From the NCBI GenBank assembly GCA_019745195.1, contig JAIETL010000011.1, forward strand, positions 1 to 64,000: a stretch of 64,000 bases of DNA, given 5' to 3'. Positions 26,682-36,475 of this stretch are shown here, piece by piece. The notes beneath the pieces are model-generated. The model did no database searches, was not told the origin of the DNA, and saw only the letters and a program-made list of their open reading frames with translations. The translations under genes were made by a program, and so were the position numbers. The stretch is from Beijerinckiaceae bacterium. Its GTDB lineage: Bacteria; Pseudomonadota; Alphaproteobacteria; Rhizobiales; Beijerinckiaceae. Positions within the stretch are counted from its first letter, which is position 1. Each line of letters starts with the position of its first letter.

Positions 26682-27524
26682 ATGCCGCCAGAATCGCAGT
26701 CCTCGCCCGATTACGAGACCGAGTACAACAACCGGGCCCGCGTGCCGGAGCATCCGGCGATCATTGCCGGGTGGGCCGCCGACGCCGCCGCCTATCGCGA
26801 GGCTGCGTTCTGCGAACTCGGCGTGAGCTATGGCGAGAGCGAGCGGCAGCGCTACGATCTGTTCAAGCCGGACGCGATCACGGGCGACGCCATCGTCCTG
26901 TTCATCCATGGCGGCTACTGGCAGGGGCTCGACCGGAGCTTCTTCTCGCATATGGCGCGCGGCGTGAACCGGCGCGGCCTGCCCGTCGCGGTGGTCGGCT
27001 ACGACCTGTGCCCGCAGGTCGAACTCGGCCACATCGTCTGGGAACTGCAGCAGGCGGCCGCCGCCCTGTGGCATCGCTTCAAGCTGCCCGTCGTCGCAGC
27101 CGGGCATTCCGCCGGCGGCCATCTTGCCGCCTGCCTGCTGGCGACCGACTGGAAGAACGTCGATCCCGAGCTGCCCGACCAGCTCGTGCCGGCCGCCTAC
27201 GGCATCTCGGGCATCTACAACCTCAAGCCGCTGACCGAAACGAGCGTCAACAAGGCGCTGGGCTTGTCCTTCGAGGCCGCCGAGCGCGAGAGCCCGCTGT
27301 TCTGGCCCGCGCCCTCGCGCCTGATCATGGACGCCGTTGTCGGAGCGCGGGAGAGCGAGGAATATCTCAAGCAGAGTCGGCGGATCGTCGATGTCTGGGG
27401 GCTGGAGGGCGTCCAGACGCGCTATGAGGAGATCGCCGGCGCGGACCATTTCACCGTGATCGCCGGCCTCGCCGATCCCGACAGCGCGATGACCGCAAGG
27501 CTGGCAGCGCTCGCGGGCGCTTGA
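26682..27524 (+). CDS. Alpha/beta hydrolase, kynurenine formamidase-like
   Basis: The 280-residue cytoplasmic hydrolase has the HGGYWQ oxyanion motif (FIHGGYWQGLDRS) and a nucleophile elbow GHSAGGH with downstream catalytic Asp/His (GADHFTVI). This HGG-x-W pattern is characteristic of the arylformamidase and BD-FAE-type esterase group. In the kynurenine pathway such an enzyme would hydrolyse N-formylkynurenine, but no other tryptophan-degradation gene is present. It diverges from the asparaginase gene with a 160-base gap and is followed by a small RAM-domain gene. Confidence 0.85.
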   Translation: MPPESQSSPDYETEYNNRARVPEHPAIIAGWAADAAAYREAAFCELGVSYGESERQRYDLFKPDAITGDAIVLFIHGGYWQGLDRSFFSHMARGVNRRGLPVAVVGYDLCPQVELGHIVWELQQAAAALWHRFKLPVVAAGHSAGGHLAACLLATDWKNVDPELPDQLVPAAYGISGIYNLKPLTETSVNKALGLSFEAAERESPLFWPAPSRLIMDAVVGARESEEYLKQSRRIVDVWGLEGVQTRYEEIAGADHFTVIAGLADPDSAMTARLAALAGA

Positions 27525-27575
27525 TCTTCGGGCTGGAGGCTCTATCCAGAGTCGGACTGATATTCGGAGCCCGCG

Positions 27576-27812
27576 ATGCAGACCTTCTTCGTCGAGATCA
27601 AATGCAAGCTCGGCAAGACCTACGAGGTCGCCAGCGAACTCGCCGACCGCGAGATCGCCTCGGAAATCTACTCGACCGCCGGCAATTACGACATCCTCGC
27701 CAAGTTCCATGTCGGAACGGACGTCGATATCGGGCATTTCGTGGCGCAGAAGGTCCAGTCGATCCCGGAGATCGCGGATACGCACACGATCATCACGTTC
27801 AAGGCGTTCTGA
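27576..27812 (+). CDS. Stand-alone Lrp/AsnC ligand-binding (RAM) domain protein
   Basis: The 78-residue protein is a complete RAM/ACT-like domain (beta-alpha-beta-beta-alpha-beta) with the STAGNYDILAKFHV core and DTHTIITFKAF end. No helix-turn-helix is attached. Such lone RAM domains form dimers or octamers and may sense amino acids or modulate full-length Lrp/AsnC regulators. The gene follows the hydrolase by 51 bases and may be co-transcribed. Confidence 0.9.
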   Translation: MQTFFVEIKCKLGKTYEVASELADREIASEIYSTAGNYDILAKFHVGTDVDIGHFVAQKVQSIPEIADTHTIITFKAF

Positions 27813-27818
27813 GCCGCG

Positions 27819-28205
27819 TCAGATCGCCGACAGCACCCAAGCATACTGGTAGCGCCCATAGGGCGTGCTGGTGACGCCGTTGCGCTCGCTGCCCGGGAAC
27901 TCCTCCGGCGGGGTCACGACCCTGACCCGGAAGACGTCGCTCTGCCCCGGTTTGAGCAGGCCCATATGCACCGCAGCCGCGCCGAGGATCGAATCGCCGC
28001 TATAGATGTCGGTGCCCCAGATCTGGCCCTCGGCCACGCCCGTGATGCGGAAGTAATAGGTCGCGCCGACCTTCTCGCAGAGCCCGTGCATGTTGGGCGG
28101 CGCGTCGGACGCGATGGCGTTCTTGTCGAGCAGCCGCCTGAGCTGCCGGCGCGAAAGCTGTCCGCCCTTGTCGAAATAGGCGACGAGATCCTGGACGACT
28201 TTCAT
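27819..28205 (-). CDS. LCCL-domain protein of the MoxR/VWA operon
   Basis: The 128-residue protein has no signal peptide. Its N-terminal 50 residues form a helical segment (VQDLVAYFDKGGQLSRRQLRRLLDK). The rest matches the LCCL pattern: IWGTDIYSGDSILGAAAVHMGLL, then FRVRVV and the F-x-GS-x-RNGV-x-S-x-x-YG ending. LCCL domains are best known from eukaryotic secreted proteins such as cochlin; in bacteria they are rarer and uncharacterised. The gene overlaps the VWA gene by ATGA and is third in the MoxR-VWA-LCCL unit, which implies a partner role in the chaperone-like complex. Confidence 0.8.
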   Translation of the reverse strand: MKVVQDLVAYFDKGGQLSRRQLRRLLDKNAIASDAPPNMHGLCEKVGATYYFRITGVAEGQIWGTDIYSGDSILGAAAVHMGLLKPGQSDVFRVRVVTPPEEFPGSERNGVTSTPYGRYQYAWVLSAI

Positions 28206-29461
28206 GACGCTGCCCCCGGCTGCATGGAAACGACCCGCCCATAGGACGGCTGGAAGGACGCCGACGGCTTGGGCAGCGCCCAGAGCACCGCATAGGGAAC
28301 CGGTTCCGCCGGGTAGCCGATGTCGCCGTCGGTGATGACGATGGCGGCGCTCACGCGCGCATCCTCGGCCAAAGCCAGCAAAGCCGGCGTCAGGTCGCTG
28401 CCGCCATAGCCGCTGATCCTGTAGTCGGCGAGGGCTGAGGGCGAGACCATCTCGTCGCTGGTGACGACGCTGTCGCATTGCACGACGCGAATGTCGTCCA
28501 CGCCGGCGGCGTCGCAGAAATCGGCGATGGCGCCGAGCGCGTGGGGGATGTCGTCGGTCATCGAGGCGCTGGTGTCGAGCACGATGGTCAGCATCCAGGA
28601 ATGGCGCTTGCGGCCCGGCGTCACGAGGTCGGTGCGCTCCGCTCCACGACGCGAGGCGCGCATATAGGTGCGCTCCCCGGCCGCCGCGCCCTCGAGCCAG
28701 GTCTGGAGCGCGACATGCCACGGCGTCGCATGGTGCCCGCGCTGCGCCCTGACATCCTGCTGCGTGTCGCCTGTCCCGACGCCGCGCCCGCGCATGGCCC
28801 CCATCGCCCTGGCGAGCGCCATGCCGCGTGCCGCGAGATCGGCGATCGCGCGGGCGCGCTCAGCCTGCCCGGCCGCGTCGTCCGGAAAGAGCTCTCGCTC
28901 GCGGGCGGCGTCGAGCGCGTCGCCCATCGCGCCCGAAGGGGCCTGCCTGCCCGCGCCCAGCACCTTGTCGACGCTGACGAGCACGCCCTCCCACACCTGC
29001 GTCCGCGTGGCCATGAACTGGCCGGAGCGGCGCATCTCCAGCACGATCTCCTCGGCCCCCTTGTTCCGCGCCCCAGCCATGTCGAGCCCGCCGGCCGGGA
29101 TCGTGGTCCGGCCAAGCGCATGCCGCAGCATGTCGTTGATGATGTAGTCATGGGCGTAGTTGAACTCGATGGCGGCGCTGCCGCGCGCCCGGTCATGCGT
29201 CCGCAAAGCGAGATGCAGGAGTTCGTGAGCGAGCACGAAAACGAGATCGTCGGCCGACAGCCTCGCCGTAAAATCCGGATTCGCCAGCAGCCGGCCGGAC
29301 GCAAAGACGCCCATCGTCGGCACCCGGTCGTCGATCTCGACGCGCACCGCCGCCGCCAGCCCCGCCAGATGCGGAAACGGGGCCGTCAGCAGCCGCAGGC
29401 CGTTTAGGATGCGCGCGCGGGTGGCGCGGTCGTCTCTTGCGCGATCGGGAACGGCGCTCAT
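28202..29461 (-). CDS. VWA domain protein with DUF2201 metallopeptidase-like N-terminal domain
   Basis: The 419-residue protein has an HExxH motif (HELLH, 79-83) in the N-terminal DUF2201-type domain. A helical linker follows, then a C-terminal von Willebrand A domain with the MIDAS DTSAS (296-300), a GGSDL threonine/serine-type segment near 373 and VITDGD. Proteins of this type act with MoxR AAA+ ATPases. The gene overlaps moxR and the LCCL gene by four bases each. Whether the HELLH site is proteolytic is unknown, but the motif is intact. Confidence 0.88.
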   Translation of the reverse strand: MSAVPDRARDDRATRARILNGLRLLTAPFPHLAGLAAAVRVEIDDRVPTMGVFASGRLLANPDFTARLSADDLVFVLAHELLHLALRTHDRARGSAAIEFNYAHDYIINDMLRHALGRTTIPAGGLDMAGARNKGAEEIVLEMRRSGQFMATRTQVWEGVLVSVDKVLGAGRQAPSGAMGDALDAARERELFPDDAAGQAERARAIADLAARGMALARAMGAMRGRGVGTGDTQQDVRAQRGHHATPWHVALQTWLEGAAAGERTYMRASRRGAERTDLVTPGRKRHSWMLTIVLDTSASMTDDIPHALGAIADFCDAAGVDDIRVVQCDSVVTSDEMVSPSALADYRISGYGGSDLTPALLALAEDARVSAAIVITDGDIGYPAEPVPYAVLWALPKPSASFQPSYGRVVSMQPGAAS

Positions 29462-30492
29462 GCTGCTGCGACCTTGCGCAACAGTGCGAGCATGGCGCGG
29501 TCTGCTCCCAGCGCGCCCCAGATCTCGACCATGTCGTTCAGGACCAGCAACTGATGTTCCGACGAAAGGCTGCGCAGGAAGCGGTTCACCACAGCGGCCT
29601 TCAGGCCCTGCGCCTTGCCATCGCGTACGAACTGGCGGATGCAGTCGAGGATGAACCAGCGCGCGGCATCGCCCTTGGGCAGGTGCTCGGGCTTGCGCAG
29701 ATACTCGTCCAGAGGGCGGATCGCGCCGATCGAATCCTCCGCGAGCGCGCAGAACACCACCGCATCCTCGGGCGAGAGCCGGCCAAAGGCGAGCGCGCGC
29801 CTTGTCTCGGCCGTCAGCACGCCGGCCTTCTGCGCCATATCCAGCGCGCGCGACAGCAAGGCCCAGGCGCGCGGCGTCGAGAAGGGCTGGGGCTCGGCCG
29901 GCACGGGCCGCATCAGCGCGTCTGGCATCGTCGCGATGAAGCTGCGGATTTCGGCCCTGACGCCGGCGCGCTGGGCCCAGGCGAGCCAGTCGCCGGCATC
30001 GACGCGCAATTGCAGGATGGTGACGCGGTTGACCAGCGCCGAACTCATGGCGCGCACCAGGGCGCGGTCCTGCAGGCGGTTGCCGGCCGCCACGACCCAG
30101 GTGCCCTTCGGCAAGGCGTGCTCGCCCAGTCTGCGCTCCAGCAGCAGCGAGTAGAACGCCTTCTGGACATCGGGCGAGCAGGCCGGCAATTCGTCGAGGA
30201 ACAGGCAGAACGGCTCCGGCCTCTCCGGCAGCAGGATGCGCGGCGGGCAGAACACCGAGCGTTCGCCGATGATGCGCGGAATGCCGCTGACATCCTCCGG
30301 CGCGATCTGCGTGCCGAGCAGCGAACGGCAGGGCAGACCGGCCTCGCGCGCCGCCTCGTAGACCAGCTCGGACTTGCCGAGACCCGGAGCGGAGAGCAGC
30401 AGGAAGCTCTGCTCATGGGCCATGCACTGGATCAGTTGCTTGGCCTGTCGCAGGGAGACGACTTCGTCGAATGCGGAGCGCGCTGATTCCAT
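29458..30492 (-). CDS. MoxR-family AAA+ ATPase
   Basis: The 344-residue ATPase has Walker A SAPGLGKSE (about 33-42) and Walker B CLFLDELPA. A pre-sensor and arginine-rich region (SALVNRVTILQL) and sensor 1 Asn (VAAGN) are also visible, as in MoxR ATPases that act as metal-insertion or assembly chaperones with VWA partners. The start was chosen at the ATG behind GGGAGGTT; an upstream frame lacks support. It is the first gene of the three-gene operon with the VWA and LCCL proteins. The gap upstream contains an AT-rich stretch (about 30572-30595) that probably holds the promoter. Confidence 0.88.
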   Translation of the reverse strand: MESARSAFDEVVSLRQAKQLIQCMAHEQSFLLLSAPGLGKSELVYEAAREAGLPCRSLLGTQIAPEDVSGIPRIIGERSVFCPPRILLPERPEPFCLFLDELPACSPDVQKAFYSLLLERRLGEHALPKGTWVVAAGNRLQDRALVRAMSSALVNRVTILQLRVDAGDWLAWAQRAGVRAEIRSFIATMPDALMRPVPAEPQPFSTPRAWALLSRALDMAQKAGVLTAETRRALAFGRLSPEDAVVFCALAEDSIGAIRPLDEYLRKPEHLPKGDAARWFILDCIRQFVRDGKAQGLKAAVVNRFLRSLSSEHQLLVLNDMVEIWGALGADRAMLALLRKVAAA

Positions 30493-30763
30493 AACCTCCT
30501 CCCAGCCGTCGCACGGGCCGACGGCACAACGACGAATACTGTGAGAGGGCGCGATCAAACTCGCCATAGCGTATTGAAATCATTATTTTTTTGAGGTCGC
30601 TCGCCGGTTAATCGGCCGTTCATGTTGCGTGTTTACGCCGGCTTTTCCCGCCGATCGAAGCGCTTTCCCGACGCGCGCAAGACCTTCACTGCCGGCGCGT
30701 CTTGACGCACGGCCCCGAACGCGCGACCTCGTTGCTTCGGATTGACGCGAAGGAAGCGTGGGG

Positions 30764-33061
30764 ATGGCTAAGAGCACCTTGTCGGCGGACCTGCGCTCGG
30801 GCGCGCTGGTCTACCACCGCGTTCCGCGCCCCGGCAAAATCGAGATCCAGGCGACCAAGCCGCTCGGCAACCAGCGCGACCTCGCGCTCGCCTATTCGCC
30901 CGGCGTCGCGGCCGCCTGCGAGGCGATCGTCGACGATCCCTCCCAGGCCGCCGAGCTGACCTCGCGCCAGAACCTCGTCGCCGTCATCACCAACGGCACA
31001 GCCGTGCTGGGGCTGGGCGACATCGGCCCGCTCGCCTCCAAGCCGGTGATGGAGGGCAAGGCGGTCCTGTTCAAGAAGTTCGCCGGGATCGACTGCTTCG
31101 ACATCGAGGTCGAGCAGAAGAACATCGAGAAATTCGTCGAGGTGGTCGCAGCGCTGGAGCCGACCTTCGGCGGCATCAATCTCGAGGATATCAAGGGTCC
31201 CGAATGCTTCGAGATCGAGGAGCAGTTGAAGGCCCGGATGAAGATCCCGGTCTTCCATGACGACCAGCACGGCACCGCGATCATCGTCTCGGCGGCGATC
31301 CTGAACGGGCTCGACCTCGCCGGCAAGCACATCGGCGACGTCAAGATCGTCGTCTCCGGCGCGGGCGCGGCAGCGCTCGCCTGCCTCAACCTGCTGGTCG
31401 AACTCGGTGCGCAGCGGAAAAACATCTGGGTCACCGACCTCGAAGGCGTCGTCCACAAGGGCCGCAACACCCTGATGGACCGCTGGAAGGAGATTTATGC
31501 GCAGGACACCGACGCCCGTACGCTCTCCGAAGTCATCGGCGGCGCGGATGTCTTTCTCGGCCTTTCGGCGGCGGGCGTGCTGAAGCCCGAGATGGCCAGG
31601 AGCATGGCGGAAAAGCCGCTGATCCTGGCGCTGGCCAACCCCAATCCCGAGATCACGCCCGAGGATGCGCTCGCCGTCCGCCCCGACGCGATGATCTGCA
31701 CCGGGCGCTCGGATTATCCCAATCAGGTCAACAACGTCCTGTGCTTTCCCTACATCTTCCGCGGCGCGCTCGACGTGCAGGCGACGACGATCAACGAGGC
31801 GATGAAGCTCGCAGCCGTCCGTGCTATCGCCGCGCTCGCCCGCGAGGCGACATCCGACATCGCGGCGCGCGCCTATGGCGGCGAGGCCTCGACCTTCGGT
31901 GCGACCTCGCTGATCCCCAACCCGTTCGATCCGCGCCTGATCCTGCGCATCGCGCCCGCCGTCGCCGAGGCCGCGATGGCGACCGGCGTGGCGCGCAAGC
32001 CGCTGCCCGATATCGAAGCCTATCGAGAGGATCTGTCGCGCTTCATCTTCCGCTCCGGCTTCATCATGAAGCCGCTCTTCGCCAAGGCGAAGGCCGACCC
32101 CAAGCGCGTGATCTATGCCGAAGGCGAGGATGAGCGCGTGCTGCGCGCCGCCCAGGTCGCGCTGGAGGAGGGTCTCGCAATCCCGATCCTGATCGGCCGG
32201 CCGAGCGTGATCGAGACGCGCGTCAAGCGCTACGGCCTGTCGATCCGTCCGGGCGTCGATTGCGAGCTTGTCAACCCGGAAGACGATCCGCGCTACCGAG
32301 ACTATGTCCAGACCTATCTCGACATCGCGGGCCGGCGCGGCGTCACCCCCGAGGCCGCGCGCTCGCTGGTGCGCACCAACACGACCGTGATCGCGGCGCT
32401 GGCCGTGGCGCGCGGTGAGGCCGATGCGATGATCGCGGGCCTGGAAGGCCGCTTCCTCTCGCGGCTGCGGCACATCAAGGACATCATCGGGCTCCAGCCC
32501 GGCGTCCGCGACATTTCGGCGATGACGCTGATCGTCACCAACAAGGGCGCGTTCTTCCTCGCCGATACGCATGTCCGGCACGACCCGTCCGCCGAGGAGA
32601 TCGCCGACATGACGGTGCTGGCGGCGCACCATGTCCAGCGCTTCGGCATCGAGCCCAAGATCGCGCTGCTCTCGCATTCGGATTTCGGCGCGGCCGACAC
32701 GCCCTCCTCGCTGAAGATGCGCAAGGCGCTCGGGCTGATCCGCGAGCGCGCGCCGGAGCTCGAATGCGACGGCGAGATGGAGGCCGACACGGCGCTCGTC
32801 GCGATGGTTCGCGAGCGTGTGCTGCCGTCCTCGCGGCTCAAGGGCGTCGCCAACGTGCTGGTCTTCCCCAATCTCGACGCCGCCAACATCGCCTATCAGT
32901 TCGCCAAGGTGCTGGCGGACGCGCTGCCCGTCGGGCCGATCCTGATCGGCGCGGCCAAGCCCGCCCATATCCTGACCGGATCGGTCACGGCGCGCGGCGT
33001 CGTCAACATGACGGCGGTGGCGGTGGTGGAGGCGCAGGAGCGTGCGGCGGCGACTGGCTGA
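30764..33061 (+). CDS. maeB: NADP-dependent malic enzyme with C-terminal phosphotransacetylase-like domain
   Basis: The 765-residue hybrid enzyme has an N-terminal malic domain ([42 protein letters not shown]), an NAD(P)-binding domain with [13 protein letters not shown], and a C-terminal PTA-like domain from about residue 430 ([13 protein letters not shown]...). It decarboxylates malate to pyruvate with NADPH or NADH formation; the PTA domain is regulatory and lacks activity in studied rhizobial homologues. The ATG at 30764 is preferred, with AAGGAAG upstream; GTG at 30758 is an alternative. It stands alone. Confidence 0.95.
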   Translation: MAKSTLSADLRSGALVYHRVPRPGKIEIQATKPLGNQRDLALAYSPGVAAACEAIVDDPSQAAELTSRQNLVAVITNGTAVLGLGDIGPLASKPVMEGKAVLFKKFAGIDCFDIEVEQKNIEKFVEVVAALEPTFGGINLEDIKGPECFEIEEQLKARMKIPVFHDDQHGTAIIVSAAILNGLDLAGKHIGDVKIVVSGAGAAALACLNLLVELGAQRKNIWVTDLEGVVHKGRNTLMDRWKEIYAQDTDARTLSEVIGGADVFLGLSAAGVLKPEMARSMAEKPLILALANPNPEITPEDALAVRPDAMICTGRSDYPNQVNNVLCFPYIFRGALDVQATTINEAMKLAAVRAIAALAREATSDIAARAYGGEASTFGATSLIPNPFDPRLILRIAPAVAEAAMATGVARKPLPDIEAYREDLSRFIFRSGFIMKPLFAKAKADPKRVIYAEGEDERVLRAAQVALEEGLAIPILIGRPSVIETRVKRYGLSIRPGVDCELVNPEDDPRYRDYVQTYLDIAGRRGVTPEAARSLVRTNTTVIAALAVARGEADAMIAGLEGRFLSRLRHIKDIIGLQPGVRDISAMTLIVTNKGAFFLADTHVRHDPSAEEIADMTVLAAHHVQRFGIEPKIALLSHSDFGAADTPSSLKMRKALGLIRERAPELECDGEMEADTALVAMVRERVLPSSRLKGVANVLVFPNLDAANIAYQFAKVLADALPVGPILIGAAKPAHILTGSVTARGVVNMTAVAVVEAQERAAATG

Positions 33062-33255
33062 GCCACCGCACGCGCCTCCCAGGTCTCTCCAATGGACACT
33101 GACAACCCGCCGAATCGATGCCCTTGCGTCAACTGCGGCGGCATGTCACAGTTTGTCAGAGGTGTTGTGAGTCGGGTCCGTGCGGCGCTCTGCCTAGCCT
33201 AACCTGGCCTTAGCCTAAAAATCAGACATACCGGCATCCGGGGGGAGGCCCGCCC

Positions 33256-33756
33256 ATGATTGTATCGCTCGTCTATGCGAGCAGGAGCGTCGTGCCATGC
33301 GACGACGCCCGCTTCGCGCCCAATATCAGGGCGATCCGCGAATGCACGGAGTTACAGAACATCCGCACCGGCATCACCGGGTTCCTGTTCTACTTCGACA
33401 ACAAGTTCGTCCAGATCATCGAGGGCGATTTCGACAATGTCGCCGATCTCTACAAGCGGATCCGCCGTGACGAACGCCATACGGCGTGCCGGATCATCGA
33501 ATTCCGCGAGATCGACCATCGCAATTTCGACGAGCATGCGATGGAGAACTCGATGGACTTCATCGTGCGCAACCATGCCGAACTGCACGTCAAGATGAGC
33601 TTCCTGAACAAGTTCATCGGCGAATCGGTGCCCGGCGCGATCCGCCTGTCGGACCTGCTCTATTCCGTCGCGCAGGAAATCCAGATGAAGCCGAGTTTCC
33701 CGCGCCTGCCCGCGGCCGGACGGCTCCTCGCCGGCGAGACGGCGCCGCTGATCTGA
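33256..33756 (+). CDS. BLUF-domain blue-light receptor
   Basis: The 166-residue protein has the BLUF domain at residues 1-95. The photoactive Tyr7 lies in VSLVYAS, the flavin-contacting Asn precedes GITGFLFY, and the Gln of FVQIIEG completes the FAD hydrogen-bond network. The semi-conserved Trp expected in the F-x-x-W-x-M motif is replaced by His (FDEHAM). The C-terminal 60 residues form helices without an output domain, so signalling must be through a partner. It has a GGGGGAGG ribosome binding site and no close neighbour on its strand. Confidence 0.88.
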   Translation: MIVSLVYASRSVVPCDDARFAPNIRAIRECTELQNIRTGITGFLFYFDNKFVQIIEGDFDNVADLYKRIRRDERHTACRIIEFREIDHRNFDEHAMENSMDFIVRNHAELHVKMSFLNKFIGESVPGAIRLSDLLYSVAQEIQMKPSFPRLPAAGRLLAGETAPLI

Positions 33757-33852
33757 CGGGACTGGCGTCGATTTCGGCTTGGCAGTGCTGCGCTGCCTTG
33801 CCCATACTCGCCTGCATGAGCGGCCTTGCCCGCATCGTCAGGGAGCCTCGCC

Positions 33853-35454
33853 ATGTCCCGCGTGACACGCCGCGCCATCGCCGCGCTCGTCGCCGCCATG
33901 CTCACTCTGGGGGTCGCTGGCTCAGCCTTCGCGCAGATCGTCTTCCATCGCGGCAATGATGGCGATCCCGAGACGCTCGACCCGCACAAGACCTCGACGG
34001 TGACCGAGGCGCATCTGATGCGCGACCTGTTCGAGGGCCTCGTCATCCACTCGATGAAAGGCGAGATCATGCCCGGCGCGGCCGAAAGCTGGACCACGAG
34101 CCCCGACGGCAAGACCTATACGTTCAAGCTGCGCCCCACCGCGAAATGGTCGAATGGCGACGCGGTCGGGGCGTCGGACTTCGTGTTCTCGCTGCGCCGG
34201 ATGATCAACCCCGAAACCGGCGCGAAATACGCCAACATCCTCTATCCGATCCTCAACGCCGAGGCGATCAACAAGGCCGGCGCGGGCGCGAAACTCGAGG
34301 ATCTCGGCGTCAGAGCGCTGGACGAGCGCACGCTGGAAATCACGCTGGAGCGGCCGACGCCCTATTTCCTCGAACTGCTGACGCACCAGACCGGGCTGCC
34401 GGTGCATCCGCCCTCCGTCGCCAAAGCGGGCCGTGATTTCGTCAAGCCGGAGAACTGGGTCTCGAACGGGGCCTATGTGCTGAAGGAGAGCGTGCCCAAC
34501 TCGCATATCAGGCTCGACCGGAATGCCGCCTTTCACGACGCGGCCAATGTGAAGATCGACACGGTCATCTACTATCCGGCGTCCGACCTCGCTGCCGCCG
34601 CCCGGCGCTTCCAGGCCGGCGAACTGCATATGACGACCGATATCCCGGCGGACCAGATCAAGCAGTTGCGCCAGAAGCTCGGCGACCAGGTCAAGGTCGC
34701 GCCCTATCTCGGCACCTATTTCCTGATCATCAATTCGGCCAAGCAGCCCTTCGACGATGTCCGCGTGCGCCGGGCGCTCTCGCTGGCGATCGACCGCGAA
34801 TTTATCGCCGACGAGATCTGGGCCGGGACGATGCTGCCGGCCTATGGCGTGATTCCGCCCAATATCGGCAATTACGGCGCCCGCGCGGAGGCCGACTTCA
34901 AGCTCGCCTCCCCGCTCGACCGCGAGGACGAGGCGAAGACGCTGCTGGCGGCGGCGGGCTTCGGGCCGGGATCTCCGCTCCGGCTGCAGCTCCGATACAA
35001 TACGACCGACAACAACCGCCGCACGGTCATCGCCATCGCCGAGCAGTGGAAGGCGATCGGCGTCGAGACCTCCTTCATCAACACCGACGGCAAGACCCAT
35101 TTCGCCTTCCTGCGCGACGGCGGCGATTTCGACGTCGCCCGCTATGGCTGGATCGGCGACTATTCGGACCCGCAGAACTTCCTGTTCCTGTTCCTGAGCG
35201 ACAACACCGGTTTCAACTCGGGCAAATACGTCAACCCGCAATTCGACGCGCTGATGAAGGCGGCAGCCGAGGAGACCGACCTCGCCAGACGCGCCGCGAT
35301 CCTGCGCGAGGCCGACAGCATCGTCGTGGCGGATGTGCCTTGGATCCCGATCCTTTACTACTCGTCCAAGAATCTCGTCTCGCCCAAGCTCGCCGGTTTC
35401 GAGCAGAATCTGCGCGGGGCGCTGCCGACGCGGTTCATGAGTTTGAGGCCTTGA
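33853..35454 (+). CDS. Peptide ABC transporter substrate-binding protein (DppA/OppA family)
   Basis: The 533-residue precursor has a Sec signal peptide (hydrophobic core AALVAAMLTLGVAGSAFA). The mature protein starts with IVFHRGNDGDPETLDPHKT and has the SBP family-5 signature LFEGLVIHSMKGEIMPGAAESW. It binds oligopeptides or related ligands in the periplasm. It heads an operon of binding protein, two permeases and a fused ATPase. The gap after it holds a short copy of palindromic repeat family B. Confidence 0.93.
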   Translation: MSRVTRRAIAALVAAMLTLGVAGSAFAQIVFHRGNDGDPETLDPHKTSTVTEAHLMRDLFEGLVIHSMKGEIMPGAAESWTTSPDGKTYTFKLRPTAKWSNGDAVGASDFVFSLRRMINPETGAKYANILYPILNAEAINKAGAGAKLEDLGVRALDERTLEITLERPTPYFLELLTHQTGLPVHPPSVAKAGRDFVKPENWVSNGAYVLKESVPNSHIRLDRNAAFHDAANVKIDTVIYYPASDLAAAARRFQAGELHMTTDIPADQIKQLRQKLGDQVKVAPYLGTYFLIINSAKQPFDDVRVRRALSLAIDREFIADEIWAGTMLPAYGVIPPNIGNYGARAEADFKLASPLDREDEAKTLLAAAGFGPGSPLRLQLRYNTTDNNRRTVIAIAEQWKAIGVETSFINTDGKTHFAFLRDGGDFDVARYGWIGDYSDPQNFLFLFLSDNTGFNSGKYVNPQFDALMKAAAEETDLARRAAILREADSIVVADVPWIPILYYSSKNLVSPKLAGFEQNLRGALPTRFMSLRP

Positions 35455-35460
35455 CCCCGC

Positions 35461-35502
35461 TGTCATTCCAGGGCGCTGCACAGCAGCGAACCCGGAATGA
35501 CA
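35461..35502. repeat. Palindromic repeat, family B, short copy
   Basis: TGTCATTCCAGGGCGCTGCA and an inverted end CCCGGAATGACA fold into a hairpin. It starts six bases after the binding-protein stop codon and resembles the copies at 53434, 55622 and 59933. Confidence 0.85.
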
Positions 35503-35551
35503 AGGGTTCGCGCCTTTGGCGCGCCTGAGCATGACAGCAGAGTAGCCGCCC

Positions 35552-36472
35552 TTGCTCCCCTTCATCCTGCGCCGTCTCGCCATCGCGATCCCGACGCTGT
35601 TTATCGTCGTCAGCCTGTCATTCGTGCTGATGCGGCTGGCGCCGGGCGGGCCGTTCGATCTCGAACAGCCGCTGGAAGCCGCCGTGATGGCCAATCTGCG
35701 CCGGATCTACCAGCTCGACCAGCCGCTGCATGCCCAGTACCTGACCTATCTCGGAGCGCTGCTGCGCGGCGATTTCGGCCCCTCCTTCTACTTTCGCGAC
35801 TTTTCGATCGCCGAGCTTTTTGCTCAAGGGCTGCCGGTCTCGATGAAGCTCGGGGCGTCCGCGCTGGGTCTTGCCATCGCGATCGGCGGGCCGCTCGGCG
35901 CGCTCGCCGCCTTCCGCCAGAACGGCGCGGCAGACCATGCCGTGATCGGCTTCACGACCGCCGGCATCACCATCCCCAATTTCGTCGTCGCGCCGGTCCT
36001 GCAGATCGTCTTCGGGCTGACTTTAGCCTGGCTGCCGGTCGGCGGCTGGAATGGCGGGGCGGCGCGGAACATGGTGCTGCCGGTGCTGACGCTGGCGCTG
36101 CCGCAGATCGCCGTGATGGCGCGGATGACGCGCGCCGCGATGATCGAGACGCTGCGCGCCAACCATATCCGCACCTTGCGGGCACAGGGGCTATCGGGCG
36201 CTACCATCGCGCTGCACGCCGCGCGCGGCGCGGCGCTGCCGGTCGTCTCCTATCTCGGACCGGCTGCTGCGGCGCTACTGACCGGCTCGGTGGTGGTCGA
36301 GACGATCTTCGCCATTCCCGGCATCGGACGCTACTTCGTCGAGGGCGCGCTCAACCGAGACTACACGCTGGTGATGGGCACGGTCGTCGTGGTCGCCGTC
36401 TTCGTCCTCGTCTTCAACCTCGCCGTCGATCTGCTCTACGCCCTGCTCGATCCGCGCGTCAGGCTGGAGTGA
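35552..36472 (+). CDS. Peptide ABC transporter permease (OppB/DppB family)
   Basis: The 306-residue permease has six hydrophobic segments and the family N-terminus (LPFILRRLAIAIPTLFIVVSLSF). It ends in a GALNRDYTLVMGTVVV segment typical of DppB. The start is TTG at 35552; no ATG or GTG in frame gives the conserved N-terminus. Translation may be weakened by this start and by the hairpin just upstream. Confidence 0.93.
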   Translation: MLPFILRRLAIAIPTLFIVVSLSFVLMRLAPGGPFDLEQPLEAAVMANLRRIYQLDQPLHAQYLTYLGALLRGDFGPSFYFRDFSIAELFAQGLPVSMKLGASALGLAIAIGGPLGALAAFRQNGAADHAVIGFTTAGITIPNFVVAPVLQIVFGLTLAWLPVGGWNGGAARNMVLPVLTLALPQIAVMARMTRAAMIETLRANHIRTLRAQGLSGATIALHAARGAALPVVSYLGPAAAALLTGSVVVETIFAIPGIGRYFVEGALNRDYTLVMGTVVVVAVFVLVFNLAVDLLYALLDPRVRLE

Positions 36473-36475
36473 GCG

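Noticed and set aside
26526..27785. A long N-terminal extension of the asparaginase frame
   Set aside because: The extension is antisense to the formamidase-like hydrolase and RAM-domain genes; the family N-terminus and ribosome binding site place the start at 26519 or 26525.
30686..32968. A 760-codon open frame on the minus strand
   Set aside because: It lies antisense to the malic enzyme gene and its translation has no family pattern; it is a shadow caused by high G+C.
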